Shown here: positions 25,733-33,342 of the stretch, piece by piece
Layout: each line of letters starts with the position of its first letter
Numbering within the stretch: position 1 is the stretch's first letter
Assembly (NCBI GenBank): GCA_937944445.1
Contig: CALDYP010000024.1
Span: forward strand, 21,080 to 85,079
DNA length: 64,000 bases
Reading direction: 5' to 3'
Source: an uncultured Anaerolineae bacterium
GTDB taxonomy: Bacteria > Chloroflexota > Anaerolineae > Aggregatilineales > Phototrophicaceae
Position numbers and translations under genes: made by a program
Notes under the pieces: model-generated
What the model was told of the DNA's origin: nothing
The model's input: the letters and a program-made list of their open reading frames with translations, nothing else
Databases searched by the model: none

Positions 25733-27226
25733 TCAAGACACGACCCGCAGCGTGGCGAGCGTCTTATCTTCCGGGCCGACAACCCCGCCGCCAATGCTGC
25801 GAATGTAGCGCAGATAGTCCAAGTGCACCGGCTCGATGCGCTCACCCGGCACAATCAGAGGAATGCCCGGCGGGTAAGGGATCAAGTTCTCCGCGGAGAT
25901 GTGGCCGGCGGCTTCCTCAAACGCGACGACGCGCGACGGCGCGTAGTAAGCGTCGCGCGGGGTCATGGCCATCTCAGGCAGGCCGACTGGCAGGCTGACC
26001 TCCGGCTGATCGTCGGCGGCCTCAACACAGCCAGAGGTCGCACGCAGCGCGTTCAGCAGCTTCTCGACGCTGGCGTCTGTGTCGCCCATCGTGATGGAGA
26101 AGATCACGTGGTTGCGGTCGGCAAATTCGCCATCGATGCCGTGGTCATAGCGCAGCTTGTCGTAAAACTGGAAGCCGCTCAGGCCCGTCTCGCGCACGCG
26201 CACAACAAGCTTGGTCGGGTCATAGCTGAAGATGCCGCCGCGCCCGACGAGGTCTTCCCCGTAGCACCACAGCCCATCCAGCGCGCGGATTTCGGCGCGT
26301 GCAGCCTCGGCAAGCCGCAGCGCTTTTTCTAGCAGTGCCTCGCCTTGTGTGACGGAGAAGTGGCGCGCGGCGTCAATCGAGGCGAGCAGGATGCTGCTGG
26401 GCGAGGACGTTTGCAGCAGCGACAAGATCTGCCCCACGCGCGCTACGTTGACGACGCCATCGTTGACGTGCAGCATCGACCCCTGCGTGAGGGCGCTCTG
26501 GGTTTTGTGGGTGCTCTGGATCACCATGTCCGCGCCCAAGCTCACTGCTGAGGTCGGCAGCGACGGATGGAAGGCCAGATGCGAGCCGTGGGCCTCATCG
26601 ACGCAGAGGGCCGCCCCGGCGGCGTGCGCCATGTGGGCAATCGTTGCCGTGTCTGACAGGTAGCCGTAGTAATTGGGCGACGTGATGTGAACCGCTTTGA
26701 CGCCGCTGTGCTCGGCCAGCAGCCGTGCGACGGCCTCGGCGCTGGTGGCCAGTGGGAAGCCGATCTCGGGGATGTAGTCCGGCTCGACGTAGAGCGGGAT
26801 CGCGCCCGACAGCACGACGCCGCCGTACACGGAACGATGCGAGGCGCGCGGCATGATGACGCGGTCGCCGTCAAAACAGGTGGCCATGATGCTGGCGATG
26901 TTGCCCACCGTCGAGCCGTTGATGAGGAAAAAGGTGTGGTCAGCCCCGTGGGCGTCGGCGGCCAGCTTCTGCGCCTCTAACAGCGCGCCTTTTGGCGAGT
27001 GCAGATAGTCGATGATGCCGTTGATCTCCACAAGGTCAGCGGCGTGAATGTCCCCGCCCCAATACTCAACGAGCTTGGGGGCAGGGGGCAGCGTGCCTTT
27101 GTGGCCGGGCATGTGGAAGGAAGTCTGCCAGCGCTCTTTTTCGACCAGCAGGCTGTCTAGAAATGGCGTCTGGTCTTGGTCAAGGCGCAGGCGCACCCGT
27201 GACGTCTCAGCGAGGTTGAGTGTCAT
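25733..27226 (-). CDS. Orn/Lys/Arg decarboxylase-family PLP enzyme
   Basis: 497 residues. The opening HMPGHKG, GDIHAADLVEINGIIDYLHSPKGAL and FLINGSTVGN motifs and the PLP lysine in STHKTQSALTQGSML place it in the group of fold-type I arginine/lysine/ornithine decarboxylases (short SpeA/YaaO type). CVDEAHGSHLAF carries the Asp that contacts the pyridine nitrogen. It probably feeds polyamine synthesis by decarboxylating a basic amino acid; which one cannot be told. The gap of 40 bp to the upstream SET-domain gene, in the same direction, suggests an operon. Confidence 0.92.
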   Translation of the reverse strand: MTLNLAETSRVRLRLDQDQTPFLDSLLVEKERWQTSFHMPGHKGTLPPAPKLVEYWGGDIHAADLVEINGIIDYLHSPKGALLEAQKLAADAHGADHTFFLINGSTVGNIASIMATCFDGDRVIMPRASHRSVYGGVVLSGAIPLYVEPDYIPEIGFPLATSAEAVARLLAEHSGVKAVHITSPNYYGYLSDTATIAHMAHAAGAALCVDEAHGSHLAFHPSLPTSAVSLGADMVIQSTHKTQSALTQGSMLHVNDGVVNVARVGQILSLLQTSSPSSILLASIDAARHFSVTQGEALLEKALRLAEAARAEIRALDGLWCYGEDLVGRGGIFSYDPTKLVVRVRETGLSGFQFYDKLRYDHGIDGEFADRNHVIFSITMGDTDASVEKLLNALRATSGCVEAADDQPEVSLPVGLPEMAMTPRDAYYAPSRVVAFEEAAGHISAENLIPYPPGIPLIVPGERIEPVHLDYLRYIRSIGGGVVGPEDKTLATLRVVS

Positions 27227-27266
27227 GATCGTTCCTCAGCAGTGTAAGTAAGCGACGTGCTGCGCG

Positions 27267-27716
27267 CTACGAAGCAGCGGCCTGTGCAGGCGCGGCCTCA
27301 GCGTACCCTGTGATGAAGCCGCGGCAGTTGGGCGCGCCACAGGCACACTCAAACGGGCGGTACAGCACGGCCTCCGTCTGAGCGTAGTCCATCGTCACGA
27401 AGTCGCCCGCGCGAATCGGCTTGATCGCGGTGAAGGTGCGCGTCTGCATATCGACGTGGCAGTTCGGGTCGCACGAGTGCAGGATTTTGCCCATGAAGAA
27501 CGGGTCGTGCAGGTGCAGGTGATCGTTCACGCGCAGGGTGAACAGCGTGACCTCGCTGCTGAAGACGCCCGTAAAGCGGAACACGATGTCGCCCGGCTCA
27601 AAGTCGGTCAGCGCGACCACGCCCTGCCCAACGCCATCACCGATGTAGCGAATTTCGAAGTTGTCCGTCGTCGGCTCGTAGGCAAACTCAGGATAGAAAT
27701 CGGGATAGAAACGCAT
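27267..27716 (-). CDS. SET-domain protein with post-SET zinc motif
   Basis: 149 residues. The SET core is complete in short form: GQGVVALTDFEPGDIVFRFTG, then HSCDPN (residues 80-85), and VTMDYAQTE with Tyr111. After it, C124-x-C126-x4-C131 (CACGAPNC) followed by RG is the post-SET zinc motif of lysine methyltransferases. The expected activity is S-adenosylmethionine-dependent lysine methylation of a protein. It is shorter than eukaryotic SET enzymes because there is no pre-SET part. It is upstream of the PLP decarboxylase by 40 bp and probably co-transcribed. The substrate is unknown. Confidence 0.9.
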   Translation of the reverse strand: MRFYPDFYPEFAYEPTTDNFEIRYIGDGVGQGVVALTDFEPGDIVFRFTGVFSSEVTLFTLRVNDHLHLHDPFFMGKILHSCDPNCHVDMQTRTFTAIKPIRAGDFVTMDYAQTEAVLYRPFECACGAPNCRGFITGYAEAAPAQAAAS

Positions 27717-27817
27717 GATGAACTCCTCTGCTCATGGTGTTGAGCAAAACCCATTGGTTAGACGGTTAATTGAACGGGTACAGCAGTTGTTTAACCACCG
27801 TTGAGGAGGAAAGACGA

Positions 27818-28024
27818 ATGCTTAACGCTCTACGTGCACCACTGCGGCTGAGGCTAGCCACAGCATGGAACCTCGAAGCGAGGGGCGATGCGCGTCAACA
27901 CGTCAAGCGATCTTTCTTGACTGCGCAGGCGCACATGCGCCCGCGTGTTGCCTACGGAGTTACCAATAATTATAGTGGCTTTGCCGCAGATGCAACGGAT
28001 GATTCACCTACGATGAGCGCCTGA
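27818..28024 (+). CDS. Possible 68-residue small protein with strong Shine-Dalgarno
   Basis: In the gene-poor spacer 27717-28142, GAGGAGG lies 8 nt before an ATG at 27818 and opens a 68-codon frame (MLNALRAPLRLRLATAWNLE start) rich in Arg and Ala. Third-position G+C looks lower than in neighbouring genes and no homologous family is recognised, so it may be chance. The rest of the spacer holds no clear signal. Confidence 0.35.
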   Translation: MLNALRAPLRLRLATAWNLEARGDARQHVKRSFLTAQAHMRPRVAYGVTNNYSGFAADATDDSPTMSA

Positions 28025-28142
28025 GCTATTAGAATAACTTTTGCAAAGCATTAGCTTGGGCTTATGGGGTGAGTATCGGCTTTTTTCGGGAGTAGGTTTC
28101 CGATAGAAACACCAACCCCCTCAGAAGTAAACCACCCTTAGC

Positions 28143-28556
28143 TCAGTTCTCAGGGTGTAAGGTGCGCAGGGTGTCGTAGACGCGCGTTCGGGCGTCGTCC
28201 ACTGTGTCGGCAAAGTCGATCATACGGGCCGACTTCGGGTCAAGGCTGGCGGCGGTGTCAAAGATGCGCTTCACGAGGCTGTTCATGCCGACGATGACCA
28301 TCGGGCCGCGCTGTTTGCCGTCGAGCTTGAGCAGCTCTTGGAAGTTGGCCAAGCCCTGCGCGCTGAAGATGCCGCCTTCGGGCATCTGCAGGCCGCTGCC
28401 GAGGTCGAGGATTGCGCCCATGACGCGCCCGCGCTCTTCACTGATGCGCTTCACCGCCTGCATCGTCTTGGTGAGTTCTTCCCACTTCCACTTGCCGCGC
28501 ACTTCGATCAAAAAGACGGTTTCCGCCTCATCATCCCAAAAAACTTCAATGCTCAT
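28143..28556 (-). CDS. Unrecognised small protein, possibly STAS/SpoIIAA-like
   Basis: A 137-residue mixed alpha/beta protein: a beta-hairpin (EVFWDDEAETVFLIEVRGKWKWEELTKTMQAV), a helix, then GAILDLGSGL and a later strand PMVIVGMNSLVKRIF. The alternating pattern is like SpoIIAA/STAS-like domains that sense or transmit signals, without a definite family. The ATG at 28556 with GGAG about 9 nt upstream is preferred over the ATG 30 nt earlier. Compare the similarly sized and patterned protein at 59808. It stands alone and is divergent from the secreted protein gene. Confidence 0.75.
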   Translation of the reverse strand: MSIEVFWDDEAETVFLIEVRGKWKWEELTKTMQAVKRISEERGRVMGAILDLGSGLQMPEGGIFSAQGLANFQELLKLDGKQRGPMVIVGMNSLVKRIFDTAASLDPKSARMIDFADTVDDARTRVYDTLRTLHPEN

Positions 28557-28654
28557 AGCTTTTTGCTCCGACTTTTCCATCAACATGGTAAGACAGCACG
28601 CTTAGCAAAACGTGAACGTTTGATGACGCTTCCTGACGATATCACGCCGAGTTG

Positions 28655-28684
28655 TTGACATTCGTTGTTGAAAGCTCATACAAT
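28655..28684 (+). promoter_or_regulatory. Near-consensus sigma-70-type promoter
   Basis: TTGACA at 28655-28660, an 18-bp spacer and TACAAT at 28679-28684. Transcription would begin near 28691 and give a leader of about 40 nt before the ATG at 28734, with AAGGGG as ribosome-binding site. It is the clearest promoter in the window and implies strong expression of the secreted protein. Confidence 0.75.
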
Positions 28685-28733
28685 GCCTATCGTAGAACAT
28701 ATTCGTTCATCGTAAAATTAAGGGGACAACTCG

Positions 28734-29669
28734 ATGAAGATTCGCAAATGGGCAGTTGGTTTGACTGTAGCGGCGATGTCGCTTGCTGGGGTGGCGCAAG
28801 CACAGGACACGTGTTTCGGCTTGAGCGCTTCGGATTGTGCGGCCATTGCCAGCGCAACTGAGAACACGCTCAGCACCGTGATGTCCTTCAACCAGACGTG
28901 GAGCATCGACTTCCGCGTGAGCGGTATCCCGGACAGCGGCGATATCACCTTCAACGCGACCGGCAGCGGCCCCGTCATCCTCGACTTGATGGGCGCGTTC
29001 CCCTTGTCTTTCGATCAGTCCATCACGGCTTCGTTTAGCGATGGCCTGAGCAGCGGCGGCGGCATGACCGGCGCAATCCTCAAGGACGGCATCCTCTACG
29101 TCGACATGGGCGATGGCATGTGGGGGTCGCTCAACCTGTTGAGCGCGCTCGAAAGCGGTGAAGTGGGCGGGCAAGAGCTGCCGCTGGACTTGGACGCGCT
29201 GGCGAGCGGTGACGTCGACCCTGAGGCCGCTCTAGGCGCGCTTGAGGCCTTCGGCGACTTGGCGGCCATCCCCGGCTTCCTCACTTACACCCGCATGGGC
29301 GACACGTTCACCTTCGTGGCCGACTTGACCCGTTTGATCAACGACCCGAGCTTCCAGAACGGCGTTAGCAGCTTGGCCATGACCGCAGGCGAAGACGGCG
29401 CGCAGATCGCCGGGCTGGTCAGCTTGCTGCCGATGCTGCTGAGCGAAGGCCGCATCGAAGTCGTGCAGCAGATCGACAGCAGCGCTAACATTGTGACTGG
29501 CATCGGCTTCAACGTTAACGCGACCATCGATTCCGCCATGCTGACCGGCAGCGACACGCCGATCACGATCACGCTGTTCTTCCGCGTTGACCTGAGCGAG
29601 CCGAACGGCAGCTTCGACATCCAAGCGCCGGACAATGTGACGCCGCTTGACGGTGCGATGGGCATGTAA
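28734..29669 (+). CDS. Secreted protein of unknown function, strongly expressed (predicted)
   Basis: 311 residues with a clean Sec signal peptide (residues 1-23, MKIRKWAVGLTVAAMSLAGVAQAQ, cleavage after AQA). The mature part has amphipathic beta-strands with regular acidic and hydrophobic alternation (TWSIDFRVSGIPDSGDITFNATG ... RVDLSEPNGSFDIQAP) and an Asp/Glu-rich low pI, with only two Cys (CFGLSASDC) near the N-terminus, probably a disulfide. The pattern resembles LppX/LolA-like barrel carriers, but I cannot assign a family. It is framed by a near-consensus promoter and an excellent terminator, so it is a single-gene transcript and presumably abundant. Confidence 0.85.
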   Translation: MKIRKWAVGLTVAAMSLAGVAQAQDTCFGLSASDCAAIASATENTLSTVMSFNQTWSIDFRVSGIPDSGDITFNATGSGPVILDLMGAFPLSFDQSITASFSDGLSSGGGMTGAILKDGILYVDMGDGMWGSLNLLSALESGEVGGQELPLDLDALASGDVDPEAALGALEAFGDLAAIPGFLTYTRMGDTFTFVADLTRLINDPSFQNGVSSLAMTAGEDGAQIAGLVSLLPMLLSEGRIEVVQQIDSSANIVTGIGFNVNATIDSAMLTGSDTPITITLFFRVDLSEPNGSFDIQAPDNVTPLDGAMGM

Positions 29670-29696
29670 CCGCCATCACAAAACTTCGTAACGCAC

Positions 29697-29732
29697 AGGC
29701 GGCCCTCATTGGGGGCCGCCTGTTTTGTTGTG
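29697..29732 (+). terminator. Rho-independent terminator after the secreted protein gene
   Basis: Perfect 9-bp G+C-rich stem (AGGCGGCCC / GGGCCGCCT) with a 7-nt loop, followed by GTTTTGTTGT. It begins 27 nt after the stop codon at 29669. Confidence 0.9.
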
Positions 29733-29789
29733 TAGAAACAGCAACGCTGCACTAGTTAAAAGTGCAGCGCCGCCGTCAAGGAGGGAGAC

Positions 29790-29984
29790 ATGCATCCATT
29801 TGCTGCAACCCATTGGGGGAAATGGGCTGCGATGGAACTTCCTGCTAACAATACAACACACCCGTCAGGAAGATGTTCACGTTCGCAACTTTCAGAACTT
29901 TGTGAACACAACTACATTGTATGGAGTTACGCTCAGGTTGTAAACCCCTACTTCGCTTTTTCTAATGTACGTGATCCACGGTGA
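29790..29984 (+). CDS. Possible 64-residue small protein with strong Shine-Dalgarno
   Basis: AAGGAGG at 29778-29784 is followed 5 nt later by ATG at 29790, opening a 64-codon frame (MHPFAATHWGKWAAMELPAN start) with two Cys and several Trp/Tyr/His. Just beyond it, GAGGA precedes another ATG at 29994 with a 26-codon frame ending at 30074; both reading frames begin in the same GACATGCAT context. The rest of 29733-30124 shows no other gene. The composition is unlike the neighbours, so it is uncertain. Confidence 0.35.
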   Translation: MHPFAATHWGKWAAMELPANNTTHPSGRCSRSQLSELCEHNYIVWSYAQVVNPYFAFSNVRDPR

Positions 29985-30124
29985 GGAATAGACATGCATT
30001 TCAAGGGTATGCCTAAGACAAGGCTAAGCGTTGCGCGAACAGGGCGCTTTTCGTGCGACAAGATGCGACACTGATGTTACAATCAGGCTATATGAACCCA
30101 TTTCGATACGCGATAGGTGCATGA

Positions 30125-31336
30125 ATGGCCAGATGGACATCCTTCAATCAGTTTCTCAATGAGGCTCAGGCGGCTGACCCCGACAACCGTCAAACGCTCG
30201 TCGATGATCTGCTGCGTGAGCACCCTGAAACGCCGTGGATTGAAGGGACGCTTGTCACCTTTTTGTTTACCGGCGTGGGGGTGGAGCGTGTGGCCGTCAA
30301 CCTTGACATCATCGAGAATGACCCCCCTTTCATCCCCATGACCCAACTGGAGGGGACGACCCTGTGGTACGCGCAGCGCCGCTTCCGTCCGGATGACCTG
30401 CTGGATTATCTGATCGTCGTTGACGACCCGATGACGCCGCTTGCCAGTGAGCAGAATTTGCTTCAGCGTATCGCTCGTCATTGGCGCATCGACGCGCGCA
30501 ACCCCGTTCGCATGTCTACCGCGCAAATGGAAGTGAGCGTGCTGCGCATGCCCAAAGCGCGCCCCTTTCCCGATTGGAGCCGATTCAACGTCCCGCGCGG
30601 GCAGATCTTCGAACACGAGTTCAGCAGCGTGCAGATGCACTTCGAGAACCGCAAGTTGTGGGTCTACACGCCGCCCGGCTACGATCCGCAGGCCAACACC
30701 TACCCACTGCTGGTGTTGTTTGACGGTCAGTGGATGTTGGGGCCGCTGCAAGTGCCTTACATCGCCGATGCGCTGGTGAAACACAAACGGATGCAGCCGA
30801 CCGTGATCGCCATGCTGCAAAGCGGCAGCCAGTCCCAGCGCGTGCAGGAGTTCGTCAGCAACGACCGCCACTACGCGGCCATCCTGACGGAGCTGCTGCC
30901 CTTTCTGCAAGATGCCTACTCACTCGACGCGACCGATCTCGGCGTGGGGGGGGTGGACGTCGGGGCGATTGCGGCGGCCTACTGTGCGCTGCGCAACCCG
31001 GCGGTCTTCAGCCATCTCATCATGCTCTCGCCGCCGTTGGGGCGCGGCCAAGCCCAAGAGCGTTTAGTGGAATACGCTGACCGCTTCGCCAGCGCGCGCC
31101 TGCTGCCCCAACGCATCTTCCAAAGCGTGGGGCGCTACGAGAACCGCAAGCGCTTCTACGACCCGGGGCTGGCGTTGGGGCTGATCTTGCAGCGGCGCGA
31201 GATCGAACGCGGCGACATCGACCACGAGTTCATTGAGATCGGCAGCGGGCATGGGCTGGTGGCCTTCAAAGCCGCCTTCCCAGAGGCGCTGGCGCACATC
31301 TTCCCCGTGCGCGTGGAAGAGAAGCGCCAGCCCTGA
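30125..31336 (+). CDS. Enterochelin-esterase-like protein with Asp at the nucleophile position
   Basis: 403 residues. An N-terminal domain (about 1-155) of unknown type precedes an alpha/beta-hydrolase domain like Fes/esterase-D-type enzymes (LWVYTPPGYDPQANTYPLLVLFDGQWM). In the nucleophile elbow, where the family has G-x-S-x-G, the sequence reads GGVDVGA with Asp278, encoded by GAC. The general-base His is present (SGHGLVAF, about 376). The protein may therefore be an inactive binder or use Asp chemistry, as haloalkane dehalogenases do. No signal peptide is visible. It converges with the methyltransferase gene 6 bp downstream. Confidence 0.85.
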   Translation: MARWTSFNQFLNEAQAADPDNRQTLVDDLLREHPETPWIEGTLVTFLFTGVGVERVAVNLDIIENDPPFIPMTQLEGTTLWYAQRRFRPDDLLDYLIVVDDPMTPLASEQNLLQRIARHWRIDARNPVRMSTAQMEVSVLRMPKARPFPDWSRFNVPRGQIFEHEFSSVQMHFENRKLWVYTPPGYDPQANTYPLLVLFDGQWMLGPLQVPYIADALVKHKRMQPTVIAMLQSGSQSQRVQEFVSNDRHYAAILTELLPFLQDAYSLDATDLGVGGVDVGAIAAAYCALRNPAVFSHLIMLSPPLGRGQAQERLVEYADRFASARLLPQRIFQSVGRYENRKRFYDPGLALGLILQRREIERGDIDHEFIEIGSGHGLVAFKAAFPEALAHIFPVRVEEKRQP

Positions 31337-31342
31337 GCGGCT

Positions 31343-31798
31343 TCACAGCTTGGGCAGGAAGCGGCCAGCCCGCTTGCGATAGGCGGCGTAGTCAGGGAAC
31401 GTGCGGCGCAGCAGGCTTTCTTCATAGTCAGACTTGACGTAAAACAGCACGAGCAGCGCCCCCCACAGCGCCAACGGGATCAGCGCGCCGTGGTAGAGCG
31501 CTACGCCGCCGGTGATCGCCAGCACAGCGGTGTAGATCGGGTGGCGGATGCTGCCGTAGATGCCGCGCTGAACGAGCTGCGTGCCTTGTTTAGGATCGGG
31601 CAGCACTTGAGGCAGCGTGGCGTTGGTCTGCGCGTAGGCTTGCAGCGCCAGCCCGAACACCACCACCCCCGCGAGGAACGCGACCACCCCCAACAGCTTG
31701 ACCGGCGACTCGCCCACCGGTTCGACGAACACCGTCGCCAGCACGAACGCCCCCAACAACCCAAACTGCACGATCACCAACCCATACGACGATCTCAT
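31343..31798 (-). CDS. Isoprenylcysteine carboxyl methyltransferase-like membrane protein
   Basis: 151 residues with four hydrophobic segments. The C-terminal RHPIYTAVLAITGG and YVKSDYEESLLRRTFPDYAAYRKR are the cofactor-binding signature of the ICMT/phospholipid-methyltransferase family, in which the last two helices and the loop bind S-adenosylmethionine. Bacterial members probably methylate membrane lipids or small molecules. The start at 31798 follows GGAG at 9 nt; the longer frame lacks a ribosome-binding site and adds a hydrophilic stretch. Confidence 0.85.
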   Translation of the reverse strand: MRSSYGLVIVQFGLLGAFVLATVFVEPVGESPVKLLGVVAFLAGVVVFGLALQAYAQTNATLPQVLPDPKQGTQLVQRGIYGSIRHPIYTAVLAITGGVALYHGALIPLALWGALLVLFYVKSDYEESLLRRTFPDYAAYRKRAGRFLPKL

Positions 31799-32058
31799 CT
31801 TTCTGCACTCCACAAAACGGATTTTTCCCCATTGTAGCGCAAGCGCAGTGTGAGGGTGACGCGCTCTTTTCGTCGACTGTAGACAATTTGAACGATTGGC
31901 ACTAGCGCCGCTCAGGTTTCTTTCTACACTAACGTCAAGGGTTGAGCGCTTATCATCCATTCAATCGGTTGCGCAGCCTTTGCCCGCGCCGCGAGTGCGT
32001 TGTTATTCGGTTTGAAAATTAGATAAGGGTTAAGGGATGACCAGACGGAGCCACAGGC

Positions 32059-32218
32059 CTCATCCCCTGCGGACGCGACGGGTCGCGGTAGTTCCCGCGC
32101 TCAGGCTCTTGTGTGGGCACTCATCCCCCGCGGACGCGACGGGTCGCGTCCCTACTTAGCGTGTGCCTCGCTATGTTGGCTCAGTTCTGTGCTAATTTTT
32201 CAAATTGTACTTATCGAG
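32059..32218. repeat. Tandem GGACGCGAC palindromes and shared tail element
   Basis: In a gene-free spacer (31799-32243). Two tandem copies (32059-32090, 32120-32155) share CTCATCCCC, then GCGGACGCGACGGGTCGCG; the second extends the palindrome to GGACGCGAC-GG-GTCGCGTCC. The same palindrome with CT in the centre occurs in both 72-bp repeats at 46477 and 46681. From 32167 to 32218 lies the tail seen at 8838-8890 (CTCGCTATGT, GGCT, GTTCTGTG, TAATT). Confidence 0.75.
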
Positions 32219-32243
32219 TTGCTTGTTCAGAAAGGACGTATAA

Positions 32244-33314
32244 ATGACGTTACGAGTGTCGGTCATTGGGGCGAGCTTCGCCAAAGCGGCGTATTTGCCG
32301 GCGCTGCGCACGATTGACGATGTGGAACTGGTGGCCATCAGCAGTCAGCGGCTGGAGAGCGCTCAGGCCGCCGCGGCAGCCTTCGGCATCCCACACGCCT
32401 ACGACAACTGGGAGACGATGATCGCCCGCCACACGGTTGATCTGGTGTGCATCGCCACCCCTACGATCTACCACGCGCCGATGACGCTGGCCGCGCTGGA
32501 CGCGGGCGCGCATGTGCTGTGCGAGAAGCCGACCGCCATGAACCGCGCCGAGGCCGAGGCGATGTATCAGCGGGCAGAGGCGCTGGGGCGCGTCCACATG
32601 ATCGGCCATGAGCTGCGCTTCAACCCCAACCGCCGCCGCATCCAGCAGCTCATCGCACAAGGGGGTGTTGGGCAGGTGCGGCACGTCAACCTCTGGAACA
32701 TCACCGCGTCATGGGGCGATCCTGCATCCCGCCCGGCAGGCGATTGGTGGTCGCTGGCTGAGATGGGCGGCGGGCGCTTGGGGGCCAACGGCAGCCACCA
32801 GATCGACCTCATCCGCTGGTGGCTAGGCGACATCGGCGCGGTCTGCGGCCAAGTGAAAGTAGTCGTGCCAGATCGCATCGACAAGCACACCGGCCAACGC
32901 TGGACGGCCAACGCTGATGATCTGGCGCATTTTACCTTTGAGATGGTCAGCGGCGCGCTGGTGACGGTCTTCCTGAGCGGCGTGGCCCGCCACAACATGG
33001 ACAACCACACGCAGATCTTCGGCAGCGAGGGGACGATCCTGCTGGCCAACAGCGACGAGAAGCTGCTCTACGCCCGCGCGGGCGAGGACTTCCACGACAT
33101 CAGCGAGCACGACCCCAACGCCGACCTGCCCGGCGTCGGCAAAGGCATCTGGAACGTGAGCGTCGTCGGCCTCATGCGCGAGCTGACGGCGGCCATCCGT
33201 GAGGGGCGGGCGCTGCGCGAGGGGGCGACTTTCTACGACGGCCTACAAACGCAGATTGCAATGGACGCCGTGCGCCAATCGACCGTAGAACGCCGCTGGA
33301 TTCAACTGGCTTGA
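32244..33314 (+). CDS. Gfo/Idh/MocA-family oxidoreductase
   Basis: 356 residues. An N-terminal Rossmann domain (about 1-120; VSVIGASFAKAAYLPAL as dinucleotide loop, VCIATPTIYHAPMTLAALDAGAHVLCEKPTAMN with the EKP motif) precedes a C-terminal substrate domain (HELRFNPNRRRIQQL). The loop is GASFAK rather than the usual GxGxxG. The family reduces or oxidises sugars, inositols or other cyclic alcohols with NAD(P). AAAGGA precedes the ATG. It leads a three-gene plus-strand set with an aminotransferase and an SDR, suggesting use or synthesis of an amino or keto sugar-like compound; this is inference. Confidence 0.93.
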   Translation: MTLRVSVIGASFAKAAYLPALRTIDDVELVAISSQRLESAQAAAAAFGIPHAYDNWETMIARHTVDLVCIATPTIYHAPMTLAALDAGAHVLCEKPTAMNRAEAEAMYQRAEALGRVHMIGHELRFNPNRRRIQQLIAQGGVGQVRHVNLWNITASWGDPASRPAGDWWSLAEMGGGRLGANGSHQIDLIRWWLGDIGAVCGQVKVVVPDRIDKHTGQRWTANADDLAHFTFEMVSGALVTVFLSGVARHNMDNHTQIFGSEGTILLANSDEKLLYARAGEDFHDISEHDPNADLPGVGKGIWNVSVVGLMRELTAAIREGRALREGATFYDGLQTQIAMDAVRQSTVERRWIQLA

Positions 33315-33342
33315 GTTCAGCGCGCCAATTGAAGAAGGACAG

